NCBI GenBank assembly: GCA_017545165.1
Contig: JAFWQQ010000019.1
Span: 1-64,000 of the forward strand
Direction of reading: 5' to 3'
Length of the DNA stretch: 64,000 nt
Source of the DNA: Oscillospiraceae bacterium
GTDB lineage: Bacteria; Bacillota; Clostridia; Oscillospirales; Oscillospiraceae
Shown: piece by piece, positions 41,676 to 49,995 of the stretch
Position numbering within the stretch: position 1 is the first letter of the stretch
Layout: each line of letters starts with the position of its first letter
Position numbers and translations under genes: made by a program
The notes under the pieces: generated by a model
Seen by the model: only the letters and a program-made list of their open reading frames with translations
What the model was told of the DNA's origin: nothing
The model's database searches: none

Positions 41676-43883
41676 TCAGCCGTATTGCTCGGAGACATAG
41701 ATCTTCGCCCGGCTTTGAATGGCAGCGGCGGCCTCCGCGGCGCTGAGCTGTCCGTCATGGTAGCGTTTGATCTCCTCTCGCATCAGGCGGATCAAGGCCT
41801 CGTCGGGGACCACCAGCTTCGTCGTGCCGTAGACCTGCCGGCGGAGCTCCTCCGCGTTTTCGGCGCTCAGATAGCCGATCTGAAAGCGCTCGTCGAAGTC
41901 GTCGGAGATCTCGGCTTCCAGAGCTCGTTCGAAGGCCGCTTTGAATACCGGGATACCCCGGGACAGCGTGAAATCGTCCGAACCCTCCATGAGCGTGCGC
42001 ACAAAGCGCCAGGCGCCCTCCTGCCTGCCGCTGGCAGCCAGGATGCCGATGCGGGTGTTCTCGCCTATCGTCCCGCGCCAGGGATTGGGGCTGCTCCCCA
42101 GCTTAAGATAATAGCTGCCCGTGCCCTGGGTCTCGGGAAAGCCCGCGACCACATACTCGCCCTTCATCATATATTTCTCCTGATGCCCGGCGTTGAAGGC
42201 CAGATCGTAGCAGATGTTCATGAGCTTCGGCTCCTCGCTGTACTGCCCGCCGTCCGGCAGCGCCTTCAGCAGCTCCAGCCAGTGGACGAAGGCGGGGCCG
42301 TCGAAGCTGCAGCTGGCCGTGGCCCGGTCGATGAATTCCGCCGAGGCCGCCCAGCAGAACAGCGTCGTGACAAGCTCCCGGTCATAGCTGTGCCACAGAG
42401 GATCCATTTCCGGGTGCGCGGCGATCAGCGCCTCGATATTTGCTGCGGTCCAGTTCTCCCGCCCGGGAAAAAGATCGGGATGGGTGGTTATCGTGAGCAG
42501 CGTGAACTTGTCCGTGTACTCATACAGGCCGCCGCTCTGGGTCATCAGCGCCAGCAGCGGCTCGATGAAGTCCTCCCTGCTGATGCTTTCGTCCGCGTCG
42601 ATCATGGGCAGCATGTCGGCCAGCAGGCCGGAATCCAGGGCGTTGTCCGGCAGCATGCTCGTGTCCAGCAGGTCAAGATCCGTGCGCGTGGCCAGCTCGA
42701 TCAACACGCGGTCACGTTCCTGCTCGTTTGCATAGGTGATCGGCACGACCTCGATCCGGTATTCCGGGTCGGTGTTGTTGAAGCGCACGATGGCGTCCAG
42801 CAGCTCCGTCGTCGCAGAGTAGGGCAGCGCGCCGTTGGCCTGGGCCTGGGCGTACAGCTCCCCGCCGGACTCTCCGAAGCAGCCGAGACGGAGGGTCTGC
42901 TTGACCGGAACCTGTCCTCTTTTCGCGCAGATCAGCCCCTTGAACAGCATGGTGTCCTCTCCGTCCGGGTAATACACGTCCCCCAGGGAGTTTTCCAGGC
43001 AAATGCCTCCCTGCGTGTCGCCGAAGCTGAGCGCCACGTCCATCCAGCGGAACAGCAGCTCGCTCTCCCCGGTCGCCGGATCGGCCGCGCACAGGGAGCG
43101 CTGCCACTTGCGCAGAAAATGGCCGCTGTTGCTGCTGGCCTCCCCCAGCCCGTCGATATCCAGCGGCTCCCCGAAGCGCAGCGCTTTCGGGTCAAAGGGC
43201 GCGTAACCCTCCTGCGTCCAGAGATAGAGCGTATCCCCGACGCGGAAATGCCACAGGCTGCCGTTGGTGGGCAGGCTCGGCTCGGAGAGGATCGCGGCAT
43301 TGGCGTCGATCACATAGAAGCGATCCATGGCTCCCAGCAGCGCCCGATCGTCGTCCAGGCCGAGGATCCCCGAAAAATGCAGGCCGCTGCCCTCGGTGCT
43401 GCCCTCGCCCTCAAAGGGGATGCGCACCGCCGTGCTCGCGCCGCTCCCGAGGTCAATGTGGAGAACGTAGTAGCCGTAGTCGTCCCGAAATCTCCCCTGG
43501 TTCAGGTCCTCCCAGCTGGGACCTTCCTGCAGGAGACCCCACAGGCTGTTTCCCGCGGCGCTCAGGTTCCCCAGTTGCGGGTGATACGCGTCCCCGGTCG
43601 TGAAGTCGATGCGCCGCCACTGGCCGGACAGCGTGTCGTAGGACGCGGCCACAAGGGCGTTTTCCGGCGTCAGACCGCTGAGCCAGATCGTGTCGCCCAG
43701 GGTCTCCCATCCCGTGGAGCGGGCGAGCCAGTCGGGAAATGCAATCCGGGACGGAATCCAGCCGTCGGTCGCTTCGCTGTCCTCGCCCGAGATGATCCCC
43801 TCAGCGTTGCCATCCCCGCTCCCGCAGGCGCAGAGGCCAAGCACCAGGCAGAGCAGCAAAAGCCAGGCAATGTGTCGTTTCAT
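41676..43883 (-). CDS. Lipoprotein with a propeller-like half and a solute-binding (SBP_bac_1-like) half, paralog 2
   Basis: The signal peptide ends LCACGS (lipobox Cys19). The first ~350 residues are beta-rich (LSGLTPENALVAASYDTLSG, GNSLWGLLQEG, FYVIDANAAI), like a propeller; the rest resembles an ABC-transporter extracellular solute-binding protein (IVRFNNTDPEYRIEVVPITY, DLDLLDTSMLPDNALDSG, ending AIQSRAKIYVSEQYG). No permease genes are nearby. It is a paralog of the gene upstream with the same architecture. RBS GGAGGGAC precedes ATG 43883. Confidence 0.78.
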   Translation of the reverse strand: MKRHIAWLLLLCLVLGLCACGSGDGNAEGIISGEDSEATDGWIPSRIAFPDWLARSTGWETLGDTIWLSGLTPENALVAASYDTLSGQWRRIDFTTGDAYHPQLGNLSAAGNSLWGLLQEGPSWEDLNQGRFRDDYGYYVLHIDLGSGASTAVRIPFEGEGSTEGSGLHFSGILGLDDDRALLGAMDRFYVIDANAAILSEPSLPTNGSLWHFRVGDTLYLWTQEGYAPFDPKALRFGEPLDIDGLGEASSNSGHFLRKWQRSLCAADPATGESELLFRWMDVALSFGDTQGGICLENSLGDVYYPDGEDTMLFKGLICAKRGQVPVKQTLRLGCFGESGGELYAQAQANGALPYSATTELLDAIVRFNNTDPEYRIEVVPITYANEQERDRVLIELATRTDLDLLDTSMLPDNALDSGLLADMLPMIDADESISREDFIEPLLALMTQSGGLYEYTDKFTLLTITTHPDLFPGRENWTAANIEALIAAHPEMDPLWHSYDRELVTTLFCWAASAEFIDRATASCSFDGPAFVHWLELLKALPDGGQYSEEPKLMNICYDLAFNAGHQEKYMMKGEYVVAGFPETQGTGSYYLKLGSSPNPWRGTIGENTRIGILAASGRQEGAWRFVRTLMEGSDDFTLSRGIPVFKAAFERALEAEISDDFDERFQIGYLSAENAEELRRQVYGTTKLVVPDEALIRLMREEIKRYHDGQLSAAEAAAAIQSRAKIYVSEQYG

Positions 43884-44023
43884 ATCTGTCCCTCCAGCAG
43901 CGTTGATGGTTCTCTCCTTGAGAACGCGGATGCTCTTCTATGTAACAACTCGCAATTTCAGCCCCGATCTTGCGTTTTCCGCAGTCTTTTTCTTTCAAAC
44001 ATGCGCTGACCGGAGTTCCGGGC

Positions 44024-44172
44024 GTAGGGGAGGGGCTTGTGTCCCCGCCCGGCGGCATGCCCCGATGCTCTGCAGAAAAATGAGGCGAATCCCGAGGGCT
44101 GCTGGAATTCGCCTCACTTATTCCTTTGTTTCCTTCTGCCCGCGGGCGGGAGGGCGCAAGGCCCTCCCCTAC
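44024..44172. repeat. 149-bp BIME-like inverted REP pair, copy A
   Basis: Starts GTAG (44024-44027) plus hairpin GGGAGGGGC..., contains an internal hairpin GAGGCGAATCCC/GGAATTCGCCTC, and ends with an inverted REP whose CTAC is at 44169-44172. It lies between the two lipoprotein genes and has the same plan and length as 48038-48183. Confidence 0.75.
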
Positions 44173-44224
44173 GGTGTAAACGGGGTTTTCCGCGGTTTGA
44201 GACGGAACCTCTCAGAATCGCTTT

Positions 44225-46369
44225 TCAGCCGTATTGCTCGGAAATATAGATACTTGCACGGCTCTGGAGATTGGCCGCCGCCTCCTCCGGCGTGTAGCGG
44301 CCCGCCAGGCAGTCGGTGACCACTTCGCAGATCAGATCCAGCAAGGGCTGATCCTCCCGCACGGTCTTGTCCGCGGCATATACCAGATTCCGAATTGCTT
44401 CCACGTCCGATTCCGTAAAGATCGGATAACCCTGCAGTTCCTCCTCCGTCACCGAGGCGGCCAGCTGCCCATCCAGCCGAGCGGCCAGCACGGGAACGCC
44501 GGAGCCCTCATTGTACTGGAGCAGGATCTTCAAAAAGCGCCACGCGGCCTCCTTGTGCTGGCTCCTCTCCAGGATCCCCATGCTCACGCTGCTGCTGGGA
44601 TCGCTGATCCAGGGGCCCAGGTTCTGGCCCACCCGGGCGAAGTAGTGCCCGCTGCCGGAGGCGCCGGGGAAACCGCAGAAGACATAGTCCTGGCTCCGCA
44701 GGCTCTTCCGGACGGATCCGGGCGTGCCCGCGTGCAGTTCGAACATCGGCTCAAAGAGGCAGCGGGCCTCGCTGAACTCCGGGCTGTAGGGCAGGGTCCG
44801 CAGCAGCTCCAGCCACTGGGCAAAGCGCCCGTCGTCAAAGCAGCAGGTCGCCGCGTCAGAGTCGATGAACTCCGCCGTCGCCATTTTGGTCAGGAGCTTG
44901 GCCATCTGCGTTTGATCGTGGGTCCAGAACAGGACCTGGGCGTCCCCCCGCGCCGAAATCATCCGGCTTGCCGTTTCGATATTCCAGGCGTCCTTTCCCG
45001 GGTAGTCCTCTTCCCGCATGCACCAGGTCATGATCTGCACATAGGGCGTGACCGCGTAGAGCTTGCCGCCGCGAAGCATGCCTTTCAGCGCGTTCGGGAG
45101 GAAATCCTCCCGGCTCAGCTCCGGATCGGCGTCCAGGAAGGGCAGAAGATCCGTCAGCAGGCTGCTGTCCATGGCGCCGTCCGGCAGGATGCCTGTGTCG
45201 ATCAGGTCGTAGTCCGCTGCGACGGCAAGCTGGATCAGATTCTTCGCCATCTCCTCCTTGCTGCCGCTGACGGTGGTGACGCGGATCTTGTAGTCGGGGT
45301 CGGTGTTGTTGAAAAACAGGATCGCGTCCATGTACTGCCCGGCCCCCTGCATGGAGTCCGGGATGAATTCCTCGTCCTCCATGAAGCAGAGCATGCTCAG
45401 CTCGGTCCTGGGCTTGACCATGGCGCGGCTGACCTTGACGAGACAGTGCCTCGCCGGGTAGTAGCAGTCTCCCGAGGCAGTCTCGATCAGTTTGTTCGCG
45501 CCGAGGGACTGGGTATCCAGGGCCACGTCCATCCAGTTGAAAAATGCGGTCGTCTCCCCATTTGCGCAGTCCATGCCCAGCACGGTCCGGTCCGCGCCTT
45601 TGACGAAAAGGTGTCCGTTTTCGCTCTCGCAGCGGGTCATGGGCTCCGCCGGAAAGCTTTCCTCAAAGCAGCCCGTTTCCCGGTTAAAATGCAGGAAGCC
45701 GTCTCCCGGTCCGCCGAAGTAGAGCTCGCCATTGACCCGGCAGCAATTCCCGGACCAGCAGCCGTTCAGGGGGATCGTCTGCAGCTTCTCGCCCTGCCGG
45801 TCGATCCGATAGGCGTTGGCATGATCGCAGAGCAGCGCGCTCTCCCCGTCCAGCGCGTAGAGATCGGTAAAAATCGGGCGGTTCCCCTCCGGGTCGAGCT
45901 CCGCCCGGAAGGGGATCGGAACGCGCTGCGCCTGTGTTCCCCTGTTCAGCTCGCACAGGACCAGGCTGAATTCCGGATCGCCGTTTTCCGGCCAGCTGCA
46001 CAGCAGCGCCCACAGCAGCCCGTCGGAAACCGAGAGGCCGCGGATGCTCGCCAGATCACTCAGGCCGCTCCGATCAAATCCCAGCTCGCCCCAGGCCCCG
46101 CTTGCGGTATCATAGGACAGGATCGCCGGGAAGCCGTCCTTCTTCGTCCCGAACCAGATCACGCCCTCCGACAGAGTAAATTCCTCCGTCATGCCATTCC
46201 AGCCCTTGACGTCCTCCGGGATCGGGATCGCCTGGGCGATCCAGCCCTCCGTCAGGTCCTCCCCGGGATCCGACAGAATGATCTCCGCCTCATTTCCCGT
46301 CCCGCAGGCGCAGAGGCTCAGCGTCAGGCAAAGCAGCAAAAGCTCCGCCGTCAATCGTTTTTTCTTCAT
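44225..46369 (-). CDS. Lipoprotein with a propeller-like half and a solute-binding half, paralog 1
   Basis: Same design as the gene at 41676: lipobox LCACGT, propeller-like first half (GVIWFGTKKDGFPAILSYD, DLYALDGESALLCDHANAY), second half resembling SBP_bac_1 (ILFFNNTDPDYKIRVTTVSG, DLIDTGILPDGAMDSSLLTD, ending NLQSRASIYISEQYG). The 3' ends of the two paralogs and the adjacent REP are also similar, so duplication included the flank. Immediately downstream of the anti-sigma-like gene (1-bp gap), RBS GGAGGGA. The ligand is unknown. Confidence 0.78.
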   Translation of the reverse strand: MKKKRLTAELLLLCLTLSLCACGTGNEAEIILSDPGEDLTEGWIAQAIPIPEDVKGWNGMTEEFTLSEGVIWFGTKKDGFPAILSYDTASGAWGELGFDRSGLSDLASIRGLSVSDGLLWALLCSWPENGDPEFSLVLCELNRGTQAQRVPIPFRAELDPEGNRPIFTDLYALDGESALLCDHANAYRIDRQGEKLQTIPLNGCWSGNCCRVNGELYFGGPGDGFLHFNRETGCFEESFPAEPMTRCESENGHLFVKGADRTVLGMDCANGETTAFFNWMDVALDTQSLGANKLIETASGDCYYPARHCLVKVSRAMVKPRTELSMLCFMEDEEFIPDSMQGAGQYMDAILFFNNTDPDYKIRVTTVSGSKEEMAKNLIQLAVAADYDLIDTGILPDGAMDSSLLTDLLPFLDADPELSREDFLPNALKGMLRGGKLYAVTPYVQIMTWCMREEDYPGKDAWNIETASRMISARGDAQVLFWTHDQTQMAKLLTKMATAEFIDSDAATCCFDDGRFAQWLELLRTLPYSPEFSEARCLFEPMFELHAGTPGSVRKSLRSQDYVFCGFPGASGSGHYFARVGQNLGPWISDPSSSVSMGILERSQHKEAAWRFLKILLQYNEGSGVPVLAARLDGQLAASVTEEELQGYPIFTESDVEAIRNLVYAADKTVREDQPLLDLICEVVTDCLAGRYTPEEAAANLQSRASIYISEQYG

Positions 46370-46370
46370 C

Positions 46371-47297
46371 TCATCCCTCCGCCAGGCCGCAGATCGACCA
46401 GTTCATCGGCTTTTCGCCGATGGAATAACGCAGCCCGGTCTGCTTCACCGTGATCCCCTCCGCCAGCGCTTCCAGTTCTTCAAAGGAGAACGCGTCGTCC
46501 GCCGCGTGCAGCATCAGGAGGTATTGCCCCTCCGGGTAAAACAGCAGCAGATGCTTGGTATAGCTGTGCCCGCCGTCCTTCCACTCCGCGTCGACGCGGA
46601 ATTCCAGCAGCTGACAGTCCCCCCGGCGCTCGTCCCGCAGGATCTCCGCCGTTCCCTTGGGCCAGCCGAAGATCAGGTCCGTCCCATGGAGCTCCGGGGC
46701 GTCCATCAGCTCGATCATCAGGATCAGCCGGCGCTTGCCCTCCTTTTCGTGGAGGGAGAAGCGATAGTCCCAGGTCTCCGCCTCTTCCCGGGTGAGCCCC
46801 GCCTCCCGCAGCGCCTGCTCATAGCCGCGCACCTGATCCGCCGGGTAGTAACGCTTGTCCGAAAAGGTTTTCAGGGTCTCGCTCAGGGGAAGATGCCCGG
46901 GCTCCCAATCCTCCCGATCCACCAGCGACGGGTCCAGCCGGAAGGCGGTATAATAGCCCGGCTCTTCCGTATCAAAATGAACGGCAAGCGCACAGTCCCC
47001 GTGGTTGAGGTCCATATGAAGGCCCTCGTTGGGTCCCCCCTCCGCGCCGTTGAAATAATACTGCTTCTCGTCGTCCGGCTGCAGTTCCCGGTAGGACATG
47101 GCGGCGAGATAGACCGCATAGCCGCAGGCCGCCAGCAGCAGGGCCAGGACCGCCGCCACCAGCAGCGTCGTCCACAGCCTGCGCCTGCCATGGCTTGCTT
47201 CGGCTTTCCCTTCACCGTAGCCGAGGAAATCCCGCGCCTCCAGCACATAATCCTCCCGGATGCCGCTCATGGCGTGCAAAAGCGTGTAGGCATTCAC
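46371..47297 (-). CDS. Putative anti-sigma factor with one membrane helix, 308 aa
   Basis: A short cytoplasmic N-terminus (MNAYTLLHAMSGIREDYVLE) that could hold the sigma factor, one membrane helix (WTTLLVAAVLALLLAACGYAVYL) and a 230-residue extracellular domain that I do not recognise. Gene order and the ATGA overlap with the ECF sigma gene are typical of anti-sigma factors. Role inferred from context. Confidence 0.7.
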   Translation of the reverse strand: MNAYTLLHAMSGIREDYVLEARDFLGYGEGKAEASHGRRRLWTTLLVAAVLALLLAACGYAVYLAAMSYRELQPDDEKQYYFNGAEGGPNEGLHMDLNHGDCALAVHFDTEEPGYYTAFRLDPSLVDREDWEPGHLPLSETLKTFSDKRYYPADQVRGYEQALREAGLTREEAETWDYRFSLHEKEGKRRLILMIELMDAPELHGTDLIFGWPKGTAEILRDERRGDCQLLEFRVDAEWKDGGHSYTKHLLLFYPEGQYLLMLHAADDAFSFEELEALAEGITVKQTGLRYSIGEKPMNWSICGLAEG

Positions 47298-47851
47298 AGC
47301 AGACCCTCCTCCTGCAGATAGCCGCGCAGCCGCCCCCGCAGACGGTACAGCGTGGTTTTGACCTTGCCGGGGGAACAGTTGAGCCTGGCCGCGATCTCCT
47401 TCACCGGAGCGACGAACCAGTAGCGGGCGACGAAGATCTTGCGCTCCTCCGCCGGCAGGGCAGCCAGAAAGGCGTCGACGGCCCGTTCCAGCTCCCGCTC
47501 CTCGATCTGCCGTTCCACGCTTCCGCCGCCCGGCACGCAGTCGTCCAGCTCGTCAAGGGCCAGCGCCGTCTCCCCGCCGCCGCGCTTCTGCCGCGTACGG
47601 CGGCGGTAACGGTCCAGCGCGAAATTGCGGACGATGGCGCCGAGAAAAGCGGACAGCAGGGACGGGCGCTTGTCCGGCATCAGGTTCCAGGCGCGAAACC
47701 AGGTGTCGTTCACGCACTCCTCCGCGTCCTCGTGATTGGTGCAGATGTTGTAAGCGATCGTGTGGCAGTAGGGCCCGTACTTTCGATCCGTCTCCGGAAT
47801 GGCCCGATCGGAACGCTGCCAGTACAGATCGACAATCGCCGCGTCTTCCAT
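47294..47851 (-). CDS. ECF-type RNA polymerase sigma factor
   Basis: A 185-residue sigma-70-family protein: region 2 with ICTNHEDAEECVNDTWFRAW and FLGAIVRNFALDRYRRR, region 4 with LPAEERKIFVARYW, VKEIAARLNCSPGKVKTTLYRLRGRL. ATG 47851 follows GGGAGG; the longer frame at 47887 overlaps the promoter. A sequence resembling an ECF promoter lies just upstream, which would give autoregulation. It heads an operon with an anti-sigma-like protein and two lipoproteins. Confidence 0.93.
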   Translation of the reverse strand: MEDAAIVDLYWQRSDRAIPETDRKYGPYCHTIAYNICTNHEDAEECVNDTWFRAWNLMPDKRPSLLSAFLGAIVRNFALDRYRRRTRQKRGGGETALALDELDDCVPGGGSVERQIEERELERAVDAFLAALPAEERKIFVARYWFVAPVKEIAARLNCSPGKVKTTLYRLRGRLRGYLQEEGLL

Positions 47852-47884
47852 AGGAAAACCTCCCAAATAAGCGCTCTCACCCTT

Positions 47885-47913
47885 CAAGACGACAAAACAG
47901 GAAAAAGGTCACA
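47885..47913 (-). promoter_or_regulatory. Putative ECF-type autoregulatory promoter
   Basis: On the minus strand TGTGACC (47907-47913), 15-bp spacer with T-rich start, then CGTCTTG (47885-47891), the AAC/CGTC type of ECF promoter. It lies 34 bp before the sigma factor's start codon. Confidence 0.6.
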
Positions 47914-48037
47914 GGTTTTTTCAAAAAACTCCCGGCCCGGAGCTCCCCCGCTCCATCGGCTGAGGCTTTGGCGGGATTGTTTGACAGTCTCAAAAAACGG
48001 GGCTGTTGCAAAATAGGCGCATAGCCCAGTCACCACC

Positions 48038-48183
48038 GTAGGGGAGGGGCTCGCCCCCTCCCGGCAGCACGGAGTATTGTCTTGAGAAAATGTTCGGGGA
48101 ATTCGCAGATTGTACGAATTCGCCGAATATTTCTTTGCTATACGAGCTCTGGTCCGCCGGGAGGGCACAAGGCCCTCCCCTAC
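48038..48183. repeat. 146-bp BIME-like inverted REP pair, copy B
   Basis: GTAG (48038-48041) plus GGGAGGGGC..., an internal hairpin with GGGAATTCGCAG and CGAATTCGCCG, then the inverted REP GGGAGGGC/GCCCTCCC with CTAC at 48180-48183. The same plan and nearly the same length as 44024-44172. The 606-base gap 47852-48457 holds this, the 157-bp repeat, a promoter and a hairpin, but no gene. Confidence 0.75.
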
Positions 48184-48230
48184 GATACAACCAGGGTTTT
48201 CGCACTTGTTTCGCATTTTGCAACGCGCCC

Positions 48231-48387
48231 TCAAGCTGTCGACAAAGTGTCGACAGCTTGAAAGCAAAAATGGAAACTTCCGAAAAAGTTTCCATTTTTG
48301 CAAGATTGAACGTGAAGGGGGGCATACCCTCCCCCCTTCACAATCCCCCCATGCGTGTCGATACGCTGTCTTGGGGCTTTGTCTGCA
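48231..48387 (+). repeat. 157-bp structured repeat with three hairpins, copy 2
   Basis: Inverted copy of 18271-18427: CAAGCTGTCGACAAAG palindrome, AAAAATGGAAACTTCCG hairpin, GTGAAGGGGGG hairpin, then CACAATCCCCCCATGCGTGT and GGGGCTTTGTCTGCA. Confidence 0.75.
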
Positions 48388-48393
48388 GTCTCC

Positions 48394-48423
48394 GGCCTGG
48401 CACAGATGTGCCAGGCCTTTTTT
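48394..48423 (+). terminator. Hairpin with U-tract
   Basis: GGCCTGGCAC (48394-48403) pairs with GTGCCAGGCC (48408-48417), followed by TTTTTT. The U-tract points in the plus direction, so it would end transcription entering from the repeat side. Confidence 0.75.
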
Positions 48424-48457
48424 CCCAAAGTTGAACGATGAAAACCAGAAATGCTCG

Positions 48458-49324
48458 TTACTTCTCCACGATGTGGACGTTGACGTGCTCGTAGCTGAAC
48501 TTGACGCCGTGCTTGGCAAAGCTCTCGCGGACGTTCTCGTTCAGGTTGAAGTACACGGTCCAGTAATCCGCGCTCTTGCACCAGACGCGCACCACGTATT
48601 CCACGGTGCTGCCCTTGTAGTCGATGAGGCGGACGAAGGGGGCGGGATCCTGGAGGATGCGCTCGTCCTTGGAGATGGCGTCGGCGATGGCGGCCTTCAC
48701 CTCGTCGGTGGTGCACTCATAGGAGGTGGTAAAGGTGCGGTCCACGCGGCGCAGCTCCTCGCGGCTGTAGTTGTTGACGGCGGCGGCGGTCACGTCGCTG
48801 TTGGGGATGGAGACGGCAACATTGTCCAGGGTGTCCAGCTGGGTGTAGAACAGGCCAACGGTCTTCACCAGGCCGGTCTTGCCGCCCACCTCCACAAAGT
48901 CTCCGGCGGCGAAGGGCTTGGTGATCAGCAGGGTCAGGCCGGAGAAGAGGTTGGAGAGGATGTTCTGCACGGACAGGGACAGGGCCAGGCCGACGACGCT
49001 GACCAGAGCCACCAGGGAGCTGGTGTTGATGCCCAGGGCGTTGGCCACGATGATCAGGGCGATGACCCACAGGACCGCCTTGATGGCGGAGGTGACAAAG
49101 CCCCGGAGGGTGGCGTCCAGCTTCTTGGACTTGCCCAGAGCCTTGTTGATGCCAGCGGTGACGATCTTGATGATGATGAAGCAGATGACCAGGGTCAGGA
49201 TTGCGGAAAGCAGGCTGGAGACAGAGATTTCGCCGATTTTGAACGCGCTGATGGTTTCAAAGAAGGACTTCTTTGCTTCGTTAGCGACAGTGGCTGCGCT
49301 GACGTCTTCCAGAAAGATGAACAT
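48458..49324 (-). CDS. Small-conductance mechanosensitive channel (MscS family)
   Basis: A 288-residue protein with three hydrophobic helices; the third is the pore helix (NTSSLVALVSVVGLALSLSVQNILSNLFSGL), followed by the beta domain GDFVEVGGKTGLVKTVGLFYT and the C-terminal VRVWCKSADYWTVYF. MscS opens under hypo-osmotic stress. ATG 49324 has AAAGGAGAG. Stands 139 bp after ruvX in the same direction. Confidence 0.93.
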   Translation of the reverse strand: MFIFLEDVSAATVANEAKKSFFETISAFKIGEISVSSLLSAILTLVICFIIIKIVTAGINKALGKSKKLDATLRGFVTSAIKAVLWVIALIIVANALGINTSSLVALVSVVGLALSLSVQNILSNLFSGLTLLITKPFAAGDFVEVGGKTGLVKTVGLFYTQLDTLDNVAVSIPNSDVTAAAVNNYSREELRRVDRTFTTSYECTTDEVKAAIADAISKDERILQDPAPFVRLIDYKGSTVEYVVRVWCKSADYWTVYFNLNENVRESFAKHGVKFSYEHVNVHIVEK

Positions 49325-49463
49325 GCTTTTCTCTCCTTTACTGTTTTTTCATGGGGTGGGTTTCTATCGTCAGGTTTTTTGCGCACAAGTTCTTGCCGGC
49401 TGCCGGGCAGGCGCCGATGCCTGCGGTGCGAGCTGTTTGCGAGGGCCTTGGGGCTCTGGCCAA

Positions 49464-49874
49464 TTATCTGCGACTGCCCAGATAGCCCTCTAAAATCAGG
49501 CTGGCTGCCACGGCGTCCACGGTCTTGCGGTGGAGGCGCTCTTTTTTCCCGGCGGCGTGGAGGATAGCGTGGGCCTCGATGCTGCTGCGGCGCTCGTCCC
49601 ACAAGGTCACGGGCAGGCCCGTGTCCCGCTCCAGCAGGGTCTTGAATTCCCGGCTTTTTTCCGCCCGGGGGCCCTCCGTGCCGTCCATGTTCTTCGGCAG
49701 GCCCAGCACCAGAGTGCCGACCTCCCGCTTTTTCGCCTCCTCGGCGATCCGGAGGCTGGCCCGCTCCATGTTCCACTCGTTCATGGTCCAGGCCTCGCCC
49801 GCCATCATGCCCAGCAGGTCCGAGACCGCCAGGCCGATGCGCGCATCGCCGTAATCAATTGCCATGACTCTCAT
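49464..49874 (-). CDS. ruvX: Holliday junction resolvase-like protein RuvX/YqgF
   Basis: RNase H-like fold of 136 aa: MRVMAIDYGDARIGLAVSD carries the first catalytic Asp (DYG), then LVLGLPKNMDGTEG and TLWDERRSSIEAHAIL, and DAVAASLILEGYL near the end with the last acidic residue. Involved in 16S rRNA maturation and junction processing. ATG 49874 follows GGGAGG; the longer frame runs into the heptamer repeats. Confidence 0.93.
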   Translation of the reverse strand: MRVMAIDYGDARIGLAVSDLLGMMAGEAWTMNEWNMERASLRIAEEAKKREVGTLVLGLPKNMDGTEGPRAEKSREFKTLLERDTGLPVTLWDERRSSIEAHAILHAAGKKERLHRKTVDAVAASLILEGYLGSRR

Positions 49875-49936
49875 AGGCACCGCCTCCCATGCGGAATTCG
49901 GAATGCGGAATTCGGAATCGTCCCGCATCTTTCGTC

Positions 49937-49990
49937 TACTACGAACTACGAACTACGAACTACGAACTACGAACTGCGAACTACGAACTA
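49937..49990 (+). repeat. TACGAAC heptamer repeat, locus 5
   Basis: About seven units between ruvX and folC, which are transcribed in the same direction. One unit is the TGCGAAC variant. The last lies 6 bp from the end of folC. Confidence 0.8.
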
Positions 49991-49995
49991 ACAGA

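Noticed and set aside
49875..49991. Peptides with NYELRTT repeats
   Set aside because: They are translations of the TACGAAC heptamer in one frame and start without RBS.
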